A DNA stretch of 64,000 nt, taken from NCBI GenBank assembly GCA_005882135.1, contig VBDR01000025.1, forward strand, positions 152,480 to 216,479, in the 5' to 3' direction. Below are positions 9,901 to 17,211 of the stretch, one piece after another. The translations under genes were made by a program, and so were the position numbers. The stretch's first letter is position 1; each line of letters starts with the position of its first letter. This DNA comes from Chloroflexota bacterium. GTDB lineage: Bacteria; Chloroflexota; Dormibacteria; Dormibacterales; Dormibacteraceae. Below the pieces are notes generated by a model, which was given only the letters and a program-made list of their open reading frames with translations, was not told the origin of the DNA and did no database searches.

Positions 9901-9991
9901 GCTGGCCAACGCGCTGACGCCGTTTGTTGGCGACGCCAACGCGCGCACGCCCGAGTTCAAGGCGTTTCTTGTCAACCTGGAGAAGATGTGA
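6929..9991 (+). CDS. fdnG: Formate dehydrogenase catalytic subunit, selenocysteine-containing
   Basis: One 1020-residue protein is read through an in-frame UGA at 7523-7525 (residue 199). It oxidises formate to CO2 at a molybdenum or tungsten bis-pterin centre. A Tat signal RREFLK lies at residues 8-13, so the enzyme is exported folded. Cys55, Cys58, Cys62 and Cys95 form the Fe4S4 site. The UGA sits in ARV-Sec-HGPTV, matching the Sec site of E. coli FdnG/FdoG, and downstream motifs such as GRGAMTNHW, DPRFTRT and FVGDAN continue without interruption. The start is TTG, chosen because the Tat motif follows at once. It heads an operon with fdhE, the Fe-S subunit and NrfD. Gene callers will split it into 6929-7525 and 7538-9991. 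Confidence 0.96.
7540..7552 (+). promoter_or_regulatory. SECIS-like hairpin of the formate dehydrogenase gene
   Basis: A 5-bp stem, GGTCA pairing with TGGCC (one G-U pair), closes a GTT loop. It begins 15 nt after the UGA at 7523-7525, so the loop starts at nucleotide 20. E. coli fdnG has a 5-bp stem with a GUC loop at the same distance. Bacterial SECIS hairpins bind SelB and must lie inside the coding region just after the UGA, as here. Confidence 0.75.
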
Positions 9992-10857
9992 TGGCGGTGA
10001 CGCTCACCGCCAACGATGTCTGGGCTGAGCGAAGGCGACGCGTCGCGGAGCTGCGAGCGCGGCAGGGCTTTGCCCGCCAGCTGCTTGATTTTTACGGCGC
10101 GCTGCTCGCGGTCCAGGAGAAAGCGTTCCAGGAGGCGGCCGCAGCCTCGCCGGCGGCGGCCGATCTCGCCTCCTACGTGGCCGAGGTCGTCGTCCCCAGC
10201 GTCGTCGACGTCAGCCTGTTCGCCGGCCCCGACCGGTTGCGATCGGAGGTCATCCATCGCCTGGAGACGGAGCACCCTCTGGGCATGATCGAGCGATGGA
10301 TCGCCGGCGATGAGCAGCCGATCGTCGATCGCTACCTGGCGCGAGCTGCGGTGGGTCCGGTGCTCGAGGCGCTCGGGGCAGAGGCGAGGGCAAGATGCGG
10401 GGGTCCGCGCGACGCGCGTCACTGTCCAGCTTGCGGCGGTCCGCCGCAGCTGAGCTACTCAGCATCGCCCATGGACGATCTCGCAACCGGGCCTCGGTTC
10501 TTGGCGTGTGCTCGCTGCGCTGCGAGCTGGGGCTATCCGCGTCTTACGTGCGCCGGCTGCGGCGAGGATTCGAGCGCACGGTTGCAGATCTTCAGCGAGC
10601 ACGGCACGACGTCGGGTGAGCGCGGCAGTGTGGTTCGCGGTCTCCCCGGCGACGGCGCGGCCCGCCGAAAGGACGCCGTATTCCCACACATGCGCATCGA
10701 GGCATGTGAATCCTGCCGCCGTTACATCCTCGGCATCGATCTGGCGACCGACCCGGCCGCCGTACCGCTGGTCGACGAGATGGCGGCGGTCCCGCTTGAT
10801 CTCTACGCGCGCGAGCGGGGTTTTTCCAAGATCACGACCAACCTGATGGGCTTTTAG
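9991..10857 (+). CDS. fdhE: Formate dehydrogenase accessory protein FdhE
   Basis: The 288-residue protein has four CxxC-type zinc or iron knuckles typical of FdhE: CPACGG, CARCAAS, CAGCGE and CESCRR, spread over residues 140-250. The C-terminus FSKITTNLMGF matches the conserved FdhE ending. FdhE proteins are cytoplasmic and bind the immature catalytic subunit, helping metallocofactor delivery before Tat export. The ATG at 9991 overlaps the fdhG stop as TGATG; a GTG one codon earlier is an alternative. Its position between the catalytic and Fe-S subunit genes is unusual and suggests tightly coupled maturation. Confidence 0.88.
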   Translation: MAVTLTANDVWAERRRRVAELRARQGFARQLLDFYGALLAVQEKAFQEAAAASPAAADLASYVAEVVVPSVVDVSLFAGPDRLRSEVIHRLETEHPLGMIERWIAGDEQPIVDRYLARAAVGPVLEALGAEARARCGGPRDARHCPACGGPPQLSYSASPMDDLATGPRFLACARCAASWGYPRLTCAGCGEDSSARLQIFSEHGTTSGERGSVVRGLPGDGAARRKDAVFPHMRIEACESCRRYILGIDLATDPAAVPLVDEMAAVPLDLYARERGFSKITTNLMGF

Positions 10858-11658
10858 ATGGCAACGATAAAAGCGGGCGAGACATACGGCTTCTTCACCG
10901 ACACGAGCGTGTGCATCGGCTGCAAGGCGTGCGAGGTGGCGTGCAAGGAGTGGAACCAGCTCCAGGGCGACAGTCCGAGCTTCCTCGCCGACAGCTTTGA
11001 CAACACCGGGAGTCTCGACGCTCAGAACTGGCGTCACGTGAAGTTCATCGAGCACGTGCCGGACCAGTCGTCTACCGCCGGCAACGGCGCGGCCTGGCTG
11101 ATGATGTCCGATGTCTGCAAGCACTGCAAGCATGCGAGCTGCATGGAGGTGTGTCCGACAGGCGCAATCATCCGCACCGAGTTCAATACCGTGTTCATCC
11201 AGCAGGACGTCTGCAACGGCTGCCGCAACTGCGTGGCCGCTTGCCCCTACGGCGTGATCGGGATGAACCAGCAGACAGGGACCGCCCACAAGTGCACGCT
11301 CTGCTACGACCGGCTGCAGGGGGGCCTGGAGCCGGCGTGCGCCAAGGCGTGCCCGACCCAGTCGATCCAGTTCGGGCCCCTGGCCGAGCTCCAGCAGGCA
11401 GCGGACGTACGCGTCGCGGCCCTCCATAGCCAGGGCGTGACGCAAGCTCAGCTCTACGGCCGCGACGACAAGGTGTATGGCGGCTTGAACGCATTCTTCC
11501 TCCTGATGGACAAGCCCGAGACCTATGGCCTGCCCAACGCCGAGAACGCGACTTTGCCGAGCCGCAACGATGTGGGCGGCTATTTGACCGCGGCGGTGAC
11601 CGCCGTGCTGGCGGTGATCGGAGGCCTGGTTGCCTTCCGGCGCCGGGGGATGGGGTGA
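10858..11658 (+). CDS. fdhB: Formate dehydrogenase iron-sulfur subunit
   Basis: This 266-residue electron-transfer subunit carries four ferredoxin-type cysteine clusters: CIGCKACEVAC (near residue 18), CKHCKHASCMEVCP, CNGCRNCVAACP and CTLCYDRL followed by CAKACPTQ. They hold four Fe4S4 clusters, as in FdnH. A single C-terminal membrane segment (YLTAAVTAVLAVIGGLVAF) followed by RRRG anchors it with the subunit outside. The ATG follows the fdhE TAG directly. It relays electrons from the selenoprotein subunit to the NrfD-type membrane subunit encoded next. Confidence 0.93.
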   Translation: MATIKAGETYGFFTDTSVCIGCKACEVACKEWNQLQGDSPSFLADSFDNTGSLDAQNWRHVKFIEHVPDQSSTAGNGAAWLMMSDVCKHCKHASCMEVCPTGAIIRTEFNTVFIQQDVCNGCRNCVAACPYGVIGMNQQTGTAHKCTLCYDRLQGGLEPACAKACPTQSIQFGPLAELQQAADVRVAALHSQGVTQAQLYGRDDKVYGGLNAFFLLMDKPETYGLPNAENATLPSRNDVGGYLTAAVTAVLAVIGGLVAFRRRGMG

Positions 11659-12569
11659 TGTACCTCGCCGAGCACTTCGTTCAGCCCCCACAGTGGACCT
11701 GGTACATCCTCTTCTACTTTTTCTTTGCGGGGCTGGCGGCCGGCGCTTATGTGCTCGGGACGTTGCTGAGATTCTCGGGGGATCCTCGCGACGAGCCGGC
11801 GGCGAGCATCGCGTTCCTGGTGAGCTTTCCCGCGACGGTGATCTGTCCGGTCCTGCTCACGGCCGACCTCGGCGTCAGCTGGTGGAAGTTCTGGCACATG
11901 ATGGTCGACGTGACTCCGGGCGACACCGGTCTCAACTTCAAGTACTGGTCGCCCATGTCGGTCGGCGTGTGGGCCCTGGTGGTGTTCGGATTCTTCGTGA
12001 CTGTCTCGGCTTTCGACGCGTGGCTGGGCAATCGGCGAGGCGCCGGCATCATCCCGATGGTCCTCAATCGCCCATTCAACGTTTTGGGTGCTGTGGTCGC
12101 GATCTTCATCGCCTCGTACACCGGAGTGCTGCTGAGTGTCAGCAACCAGCCGGTGTGGAGCGACACCTGGGTGCTCGGCGGACTTTTTCTTGCCTCGGGA
12201 CTGAGCGGCGCGGCGGCGCTCCTCGCCCTTCTCATCCGCAATCGACCAGACGCCAGCTTCAGCCTGGGCCGGCTGCACCAGGCGGACGGCTACTTCTCGG
12301 TGCTGGAGCTGGCGTTGATCATCGTGTTCTTCATCACGGTCGGGGCCGCTGGGACTCTCGCCCGCGAGGTGCCATGGCTTCCGCTGTGGGCCATCGCCGT
12401 GGCCGGCGTCGCCGGATCGCTGGTCGAAGCGCGGGGCCATGTGCGGATGCAGGCCACGGGAGGATCGGGCACCGTTGCGGGAGTGCGTCTCGACACGGTC
12501 GTGGTCTCCATCCTGGTCCTGCTGGGAGTCCTGGCTTTGCGTGCCGCGGTGATTTTCAGTGCCCAGTAA
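11655..12569 (+). CDS. nrfD: NrfD/PsrC-type membrane subunit of formate dehydrogenase
   Basis: The 304-residue polytopic protein begins MYLAEHFVQPPQWTWYILFY, the usual NrfD/PsrC opening, and shows about eight hydrophobic spans. This family passes electrons from Fe-S subunits to the quinone pool without haem. It replaces the cytochrome b subunit used by E. coli formate dehydrogenase. The start overlaps the Fe-S subunit stop (ATGA-type, 11655-11658) and the end overlaps mrp. Formate oxidation is therefore probably linked to menaquinone reduction. Confidence 0.88.
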   Translation: MMYLAEHFVQPPQWTWYILFYFFFAGLAAGAYVLGTLLRFSGDPRDEPAASIAFLVSFPATVICPVLLTADLGVSWWKFWHMMVDVTPGDTGLNFKYWSPMSVGVWALVVFGFFVTVSAFDAWLGNRRGAGIIPMVLNRPFNVLGAVVAIFIASYTGVLLSVSNQPVWSDTWVLGGLFLASGLSGAAALLALLIRNRPDASFSLGRLHQADGYFSVLELALIIVFFITVGAAGTLAREVPWLPLWAIAVAGVAGSLVEARGHVRMQATGGSGTVAGVRLDTVVVSILVLLGVLALRAAVIFSAQ

Positions 12570-13632
12570 GGAAGACGTCCTCACGGTGCTGTCCGCGATC
12601 AAGGACCCTGACCTCGGCCGCGACGTCGTCAGCCTCGGCATGATCAAGGACGTCACGATCACCGAGGGCGGGCGGGTCAGCTTCACATTCGAGCTGACCA
12701 CGCCGGCTTGTCCCGTTCGCGACCGGTTCCAGTCGCTGGCCCGCGACCTTGTCGCCGGGATCCCAGGCGTGACAGCGGTCGACCTGAAGATGACGGCCAA
12801 CGTGCGGGCTGCCTTCAACGGCCGAGGACATGAAGCGGCGATCCCAGGCGTCAAGCACGTGATCGCGGTCGGCTCCGGCAAAGGCGGCGTCGGCAAGTCG
12901 ACGATCGCCGTCAACCTGGCGGCCTCGCTGCAGCTCTCCGGCGCCCACGTCGGGCTTCTCGACGCGGACATCTATGGGCCGTCGGTGCCGGGCATGCTCG
13001 GTGTGTACGACACGCCGAAGGTCCAGGACGAAAAGCTCGTCCCGCTCGAGGCCTACGGCTTGAAGGTGATCTCGATCGGCTTGCTGGCGGGAGCCGACAA
13101 GGCAATGGTGTGGCGAGGGCCGATGGTCTCGCGCGCGATCGAGCAGATGCTGACCGACGTCCGTTGGGGTGATCTGGACTACATGATCGTCGATCTACCG
13201 CCCGGCACGGGCGATGCCTCACTGACCCTGGCACAGGCTATTCCCCTGACCGGCGTAGCTGTCGTCTGCACGCCTCAGGACGCGGCGCTGAAGATCGCGG
13301 TGAAGGCTCTGCAGATGTTCCGCGGCCTCAACGTGACCCCGCTCGGGCTGATCGAGAATATGAGCTGGTTTGTCTGCGACGACTGTGGCAAGGAGCATCA
13401 CATCTTCGATCACGGTCGCGTCGAGCGATCCGCTCAGCGGCTCGGCGTGCCCTACCTCGGCGCGGTCCCGCTCGAGAGCGCCATCCGCGAAGAGGCTGAT
13501 GTGGGCGCGCCGGTGGTCGTCTCTCGTCCTGACGGCCCCGGGGCGCAGGCGCTGCGCAAGGTCGCGTCAGCGATTGCCGCACGCGTTTCGGTGCAGAGCT
13601 TCCGGCAGCTGCCGGTCATCAACGTGCGCTAG
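12559..13632 (+). CDS. mrp: Mrp/ApbC-type Fe-S cluster carrier ATPase
   Basis: The 357-residue protein has an N-terminal DUF59/MIP18 domain (residues 1-80, including TPACPVRD) and a P-loop ATPase domain with the deviant Walker A GSGKGGVGKST near residue 110. A CxxC motif (FVCDDCG) near residue 274 bridges an Fe-S cluster in the dimer. It delivers clusters to apo-proteins. The GTG start lies inside the NrfD gene, so it belongs to the formate dehydrogenase operon and may serve the many clusters of that enzyme. Confidence 0.92.
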   Translation: MPSKEDVLTVLSAIKDPDLGRDVVSLGMIKDVTITEGGRVSFTFELTTPACPVRDRFQSLARDLVAGIPGVTAVDLKMTANVRAAFNGRGHEAAIPGVKHVIAVGSGKGGVGKSTIAVNLAASLQLSGAHVGLLDADIYGPSVPGMLGVYDTPKVQDEKLVPLEAYGLKVISIGLLAGADKAMVWRGPMVSRAIEQMLTDVRWGDLDYMIVDLPPGTGDASLTLAQAIPLTGVAVVCTPQDAALKIAVKALQMFRGLNVTPLGLIENMSWFVCDDCGKEHHIFDHGRVERSAQRLGVPYLGAVPLESAIREEADVGAPVVVSRPDGPGAQALRKVASAIAARVSVQSFRQLPVINVR

Positions 13633-13641
13633 GGATGGCCC

Positions 13642-13932
13642 CTAAAGTCCGGGGATTTCCCGCTCCAGCTTCTGCCTGACTTCCTGGATGAACTCCGCGA
13701 TGGCGCCCTCGTCCACCGCCGGCTTAGCTGTCCGCAATCGCTCAGCCGCAACGCCGGCCATGTAGCACGTCAGCGGCGCGAATCGCCGCTCCTGCGTGTG
13801 AGCGGCCACGCGCGCCAGCTCGAGTAGCTCGAGCGCCACGCGAGAGTCCAGCGCCGGCTTTACGATGGCGGCGCCGCGGCGCTGCGCGGCGTCGCCCCAG
13901 TCTTGTCCCAGAGCTTCGAAAAACTGATTCAT
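13642..13932 (-). CDS. DUF6457-like small protein
   Basis: The 96-residue helical protein has the pattern SRVALELLELARVAAHTQER followed by PLTCYMAGVAAER, which resembles DUF6457 proteins that accompany molybdopterin genes in actinobacteria. It has no signal peptide or cofactor motif. It is convergent with mrp and sits 57 bp downstream of the minus-strand gene at 13990. A link to the molybdenum enzyme nearby is plausible but unproved. Confidence 0.65.
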   Translation of the reverse strand: MNQFFEALGQDWGDAAQRRGAAIVKPALDSRVALELLELARVAAHTQERRFAPLTCYMAGVAAERLRTAKPAVDEGAIAEFIQEVRQKLEREIPGL

Positions 13933-13989
13933 CAGACACAGCTATAGCACGCAAGCTCAAAAGAGACCCCGAGATGTAACCCTTGTTGA

Positions 13990-14814
13990 TCAGCGGCTGG
14001 CGACGAGGAGCTCGAGCGAGTCGACAAGACGCGGTCCCGGCCGGTTGAAGTAAGCGGATCCGTCGAGCACGACGACGGAGGTGGCTCCTGTTGCTTCGAT
14101 CTGGGGCCGCACGTAATCGGCCTCTTCCTCTGCCCGGGCCTGGCTGAACCCGCAGGGGGCCAGGATGAGCAGCTCCGGTTTCGCCTTCCCAACGTCGTCC
14201 CACGAAAGCGCAACCGACGGCACGCCGGCTCGCGCCAGGGGATCCTCGATCCCTGCGAGCGCCAACAGGTCCGGCGTCCAGTGGCCGGCGCGATATGGCG
14301 GATCTATCCATTCGAGGAAGACCCCCCGCACACGCGGCAGCTCGGCGGCCTTCGCCGAGGCGGCTTCAATGCGACGGCGCAGGCGCGCCATCAAGGGTAG
14401 TGAGTCGGCGCCGCACACCTCGGCCAGCTCCTCGATATCCGCCAGCACATCTCGAAGCGAGTGCGGATGCTGCCTGATCATCCGGATGCCGGTCAGGTCT
14501 TGCGCCACCTGGTCGGCGGGGATCGCGCAGACGTCGCAGATGTCCTGGGCCACCACGAGGTCGGGGTCGAGCCGGAGGATGGCGTAGGTGTCGACCTCGT
14601 ACAAGGAGCGTCCCTCGCGTGCGGCGAACGCGACCGCATCCTCGATGCCCGAGCTGCCCTGGTTCGCCAGGTCCAGCGTTGGCCTGGTGACCACCGGCAG
14701 CGATGCGGCCTCGGGCGGGTGATCACATTCATGAGTGACCGCGACGAGCTGGTCGCCGAGGCCCAGCGCGAACAGGGACTCGGTCGCGCTGGGCAGCAGC
14801 GAAACGATCCTCAT
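13990..14814 (-). CDS. BtuF-like cobalamin-binding-fold protein without signal peptide
   Basis: The 274-residue protein has the class III periplasmic-binding fold of BtuF/FhuD (COG0614): RIVSLLPSATESLFALGLGD at the start and EWIDPPYRAGHWTPDLLALAG in the middle, a typical cobalamin-type binding loop. Unlike transporter subunits it has no signal peptide or lipobox, so it is probably cytoplasmic. Cytoplasmic relatives are common in actinobacteria and have no settled function. Its ATG overlaps the stop of the FrnE-like selenoprotein gene (ATGA at 14811-14814), so the two are co-expressed. Confidence 0.8.
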   Translation of the reverse strand: MRIVSLLPSATESLFALGLGDQLVAVTHECDHPPEAASLPVVTRPTLDLANQGSSGIEDAVAFAAREGRSLYEVDTYAILRLDPDLVVAQDICDVCAIPADQVAQDLTGIRMIRQHPHSLRDVLADIEELAEVCGADSLPLMARLRRRIEAASAKAAELPRVRGVFLEWIDPPYRAGHWTPDLLALAGIEDPLARAGVPSVALSWDDVGKAKPELLILAPCGFSQARAEEEADYVRPQIEATGATSVVVLDGSAYFNRPGPRLVDSLELLVASR

Positions 14815-15428
14815 TCCGGTGAGGTTAGCCGGTCGACGACCTGCTTCAAAACGTCATAAGGCTGCGCGCCCATGACCAGGTAGCGGCGACCGAAGATATG
14901 GGCGGGTATCGCGTCGATCCCGGCGGAGGATGCAGCCCGGCGGTTCTCGTCGATCACCGCCGCGTACCGGTCTTCTGTGATCGCGGCCCTGAGCTCATCG
15001 GTTTCCAGGCCTACGCCGGCGCCGATCCGCACGAGGTCGTCGACGTCTTCCAGCTTTCCGGTGCCTGCCCAGTGCGCGTTGAAGAGCGCGTGGTGCATTG
15101 CGTCGAAACGACCGCGTTCGCGTGCGAACTCCGCCGCGCCGAGCGCGCGCCGAGAATTGATGATCACGTCGCGCTGCCGCATCTCCAGGCCGACGCCCGC
15201 CGCCACCGACTGCAGGTGATCGTGAATGCGCTCGGTACGGGCACGGCCGAAATAGACTTCGCGGGGGATGCCCTCTACAGGGGCCTCGGGATGCAGCTCA
15301 AAAGGCAGCCAGGTGACGTGAACCGATCCCTCGCGCTCGAGCTGTTCGACCCTGACCGAGTCGATGTAGCACCACGGTCAAACGTAGTCCGAGAAGATGA
15401 TCAGATCGACCGGCGCCGTCTTGGCCAT
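14811..15428 (-). CDS. DsbA/FrnE-like thioredoxin-fold protein with in-frame UGA (probable selenocysteine)
   Basis: Read from the ATG at 15428, the frame gives 205 residues interrupted only by a UGA at 15380-15378 (residue 17). The start is MAKTAPVDLIIFSDYV, then UGA, then PWCYIDSV. FrnE/DsbA proteins have Cys-Pro-Trp-Cys exactly here, so UGA replaces the N-terminal, attacking cysteine. The rest is a normal FrnE-type domain: WLPFELHPEAP, a helical insert, and GIDAIPAHIFGRRYLVMGAQ, where a cis-Pro is expected. No signal peptide is seen, so it acts in the cytoplasm, probably as a disulfide oxidoreductase. A SECIS-like hairpin follows the UGA at the canonical distance. It overlaps the BtuF-like gene. 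Automated calls would start at the GTG at 15206 and lose the active site. Confidence 0.85.
15346..15364 (-). promoter_or_regulatory. SECIS-like hairpin of the FrnE-like gene
   Basis: On the minus strand, TCGACTC pairs with GGGTCGA (7 bp, one T-G pair) around a five-base loop GGTCA. The stem begins 14 nt after the UGA and the loop at nucleotide 21. E. coli fdhF has a GGUC apical loop beginning about 19 nt after its UGA. Both the loop sequence and spacing match what SelB recognises. Confidence 0.75.
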
Positions 15429-15505
15429 TCGTTCATAAATACGCGCCGTGCGCCTTCAGAATTCCTTCTGCGTCCTTTAACCAGCCGGTGGCACAATGGA
15501 CTGGA

Positions 15506-15580
15506 GGGGTCCCTCGGAGGACACCCCCGCTGATCGCTGGCGAAGCCTCAGATTTTCGTGAGGCTCAGCGACACCCCCCG
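15506..15580 (+). ncRNA. Structured 5' leader upstream of the VOC gene
   Basis: Two hairpins lie between the divergent FrnE gene and the VOC gene. Hairpin A spans 15506-15526: GGG-GTCC pairs with GGAC-CCC around CTCGGA. Hairpin B spans 15535-15570: CGCTG and AGCCTCA pair with TGAGGCT and CAGCG, with a one-sided GCGA bulge and an eight-base loop. The string GACACCCCC flanks hairpin B on both sides (around 15520 and 15570), so the GGGG of hairpin A could pair with either copy. It matches no riboswitch class I recognise. Confidence 0.4.
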
Positions 15581-15610
15581 TCAAGACTGGGTTCGAGGAG
15601 GCAGTGGACT

Positions 15611-16387
15611 ATGGCAGAGACCAGAACATTCGTTGCGAACGCGCCGGTGTGGGTCGACCTTTCGACCACCGACGCGGCCGCAGCGCGCGATTACTACGCG
15701 AAGCTCTTCGGCTGGAAGGTCGACCTGACCAAAGATCCCGACGCGGGCGGTTACGCCCTGGCGACGGTCGGCAACAAGAACGTTGCCGGCATCGGGCCGA
15801 CCCAGAATCCCCAGGCCCCTTCCGCGTGGATGCTCTACATCGGCACGCGCGACGCCGACGCGGTCGCCAAGAAGGTGCAGGCGGAGGGCGGCAAGGTGAT
15901 CGCGCCCCCGTTCGACGTGCTGAAGTCGGGGCGTATGGCCGTGTTCCAGGACCCGGCCGGCGCATTCATCTCGGTCTGGCAGCCGAAGGACATGCAGGGC
16001 GCGGACATGATGTACGCGCCGAGCTCGTTCGCCTGGGCGGAGCTCAACGCCCGCGGCTTCGAGAAGGACAAGCCCTTCTACAAGAAGATCTTCGGTTGGG
16101 GCGAGAAGCAGAGCCCGATGGGCGAAGGTCAGGGCGACTACACCGAGTTCAAGCTCAACGATGAGAGCATCGCCGGGGCGATGGAGATGAACCCGATGGT
16201 GCCCAAGGAGGTGCCTTCTTACTGGCTCGTGTATTTCGGCGTCGAAGACGTCGACAAGGCGCACAAGAAGGCGGTCGAGCTGGGTGGGCGCGAGATGCTC
16301 GAACCGCAGGAATTTCCGGGCGGCCGTTTCTCCATCCTGTCTGATCCGCAGGGTGCGGCCTTCGGTCTGCTGAAGATGCAGCGCTAA
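15611..16387 (+). CDS. Two-domain VOC (glyoxalase/bleomycin-resistance fold) protein
   Basis: The 258-residue protein contains two vicinal-oxygen-chelate repeats. The first (residues 10-120) opens APVWVDLSTTDAAAARDYY; the second (residues 133-255) opens FAWAELNARGFEKDKPFY. Each ends in an F-x-DPxGA-type strand (VFQDPAGAFISVWQ and ILSDPQGAAFGLL). Such tandem VOC proteins resemble the CFP32/27-kDa antigen group and are common in actinobacteria; the substrate is usually unknown. I use the ATG at 15611, where similarity begins. A structured leader precedes it and a strong terminator-like hairpin follows. Confidence 0.88.
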   Translation: MAETRTFVANAPVWVDLSTTDAAAARDYYAKLFGWKVDLTKDPDAGGYALATVGNKNVAGIGPTQNPQAPSAWMLYIGTRDADAVAKKVQAEGGKVIAPPFDVLKSGRMAVFQDPAGAFISVWQPKDMQGADMMYAPSSFAWAELNARGFEKDKPFYKKIFGWGEKQSPMGEGQGDYTEFKLNDESIAGAMEMNPMVPKEVPSYWLVYFGVEDVDKAHKKAVELGGREMLEPQEFPGGRFSILSDPQGAAFGLLKMQR

Positions 16388-16397
16388 AGACTCGACA

Positions 16398-16434
16398 ACC
16401 GGTGGGCCGCCACAGGCCCGCCGGTCTTATTCTT
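16398..16434 (+). terminator. Intrinsic terminator after the VOC gene
   Basis: An 11-bp stem, ACCGGTGGGCC with GGCCCGCCGGT (one T-G pair), encloses the loop GCCACA at 16398-16425. It is followed by a T-rich tail CTTATTCTT. It starts ten bases after the VOC stop codon. Confidence 0.75.
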
Positions 16435-16442
16435 CGGGCCGG

Positions 16443-16832
16443 ATGAAACGGGATCCCTACGTCGAGAAGTGGTTTGCCGGCAAGCCGGCCGAGCGGATCC
16501 TGCGCCGGGTCCGGGATGTGATCCTGTGGTCCGACGGGCGGATGACCGAGTACCTGAAGTACGGCACCGTGCAGTTCGCGTGCAACGGCGACCTTGCGAG
16601 CTTCGTCCAGCACGGGAGCAAGACCGCGACGCTCATGTTCAACCGCGGGGCGAAGATCCAGGGCAATTTTCCGCACCTCGAGGGCACTGGGCCGTCGGCC
16701 AGGTTCATGCGGTTCGCCGACCTCGACGAGGTGGACGCGCTCACCGCCGAGCTGGCCAAGATCGTCGTCGCATGGTGCGACATGATGGCCCCGAGGGCGA
16801 AGGTGGTCCCAGTGAAAAAGCCTGGCCGTTGA
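16443..16832 (+). CDS. DUF1801/YdhG-like protein
   Basis: The 129-residue protein has the DUF1801 pattern: an alpha-helical start (DPYVEKWFAGKPAERILRRV), then DVILWSDGRMTEYLKYGTVQF and ASFVQHGSKTATLMFNRG. The fold resembles frataxin-like or TfoX-like small domains, and its function is not established. It begins just after the terminator of the VOC gene, so it presumably has its own promoter within that short gap. It is convergent with the TfoX-like gene at 16885. Confidence 0.8.
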   Translation: MKRDPYVEKWFAGKPAERILRRVRDVILWSDGRMTEYLKYGTVQFACNGDLASFVQHGSKTATLMFNRGAKIQGNFPHLEGTGPSARFMRFADLDEVDALTAELAKIVVAWCDMMAPRAKVVPVKKPGR

Positions 16833-16884
16833 GCGCTCGGAATCCCGGCCAGCTCCTCGAAGCTGGTCTCGCAGCCGTGGCTAT

Positions 16885-17211
16885 TCATCTTTGCTCCTTC
16901 ACGAAGTCGAATGCCTCCCGCGCCATTGGCAGCCACGGAACCTTCGACGCAGGGGAGAGGACGAACCACTCGCGCATCGGTTTGCCCTTGCCGGCGTCAA
17001 AGCGCTGACCTTCGCCGGCCTCGACGAGCGAATCGACGCGCCGCCCGGGGAGCTTGACCACGAGCGCGCCCTTGACCAACATCGCGAAGATCCTGCCCTC
17101 GACTTTCAGCTGGCCGGTGGAACCGAAGCCCTTGCCCTGGGTGACCTGGGCCACGCCGGCCTGCGCCGAGATCTTCTTGACCAGGGCCGCGTATCGCGCC
17201 TCGGGCGTCAT
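16885..17211 (-). CDS. TfoX N-terminal/YjbR-like small protein
   Basis: I start at the ATG at 17211, giving 108 residues; the longer open frame is a shadow of psuG. The sequence TQGKGFGSTGQLKVEGRIFA and LVVKLPGRRVDSLVEAG has the GxxFG and strand pattern of TfoX_N/MmcQ-like domains. KGKPMREWFVLSP resembles the conserved end of this group. These proteins are cytoplasmic and of unknown biochemical role. Its start overlaps the psuG stop as ATGA, making it the third gene of the pseudouridine operon. Confidence 0.72.
   Translation of the reverse strand: MTPEARYAALVKKISAQAGVAQVTQGKGFGSTGQLKVEGRIFAMLVKGALVVKLPGRRVDSLVEAGEGQRFDAGKGKPMREWFVLSPASKVPWLPMAREAFDFVKEQR

Noticed and set aside
14811-15206. 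Short FrnE-like gene starting at the GTG at 15206
   Set aside because: It lacks the thioredoxin active site, while the upstream in-phase codons restore a full-length family protein with one UGA.
15378-15380. UGA as a simple nonsense mutation of the FrnE-like gene
   Set aside because: The rest of the frame is intact, the codon falls on the catalytic cysteine, and a SECIS-like hairpin follows. Not fully excluded without homologues.
15506-15610. Leader as a selenocysteine tRNA gene
   Set aside because: It has a long hairpin and a GGTTCGA string, but no acceptor stem, no anticodon loop with TCA and no matching T stem could be formed.
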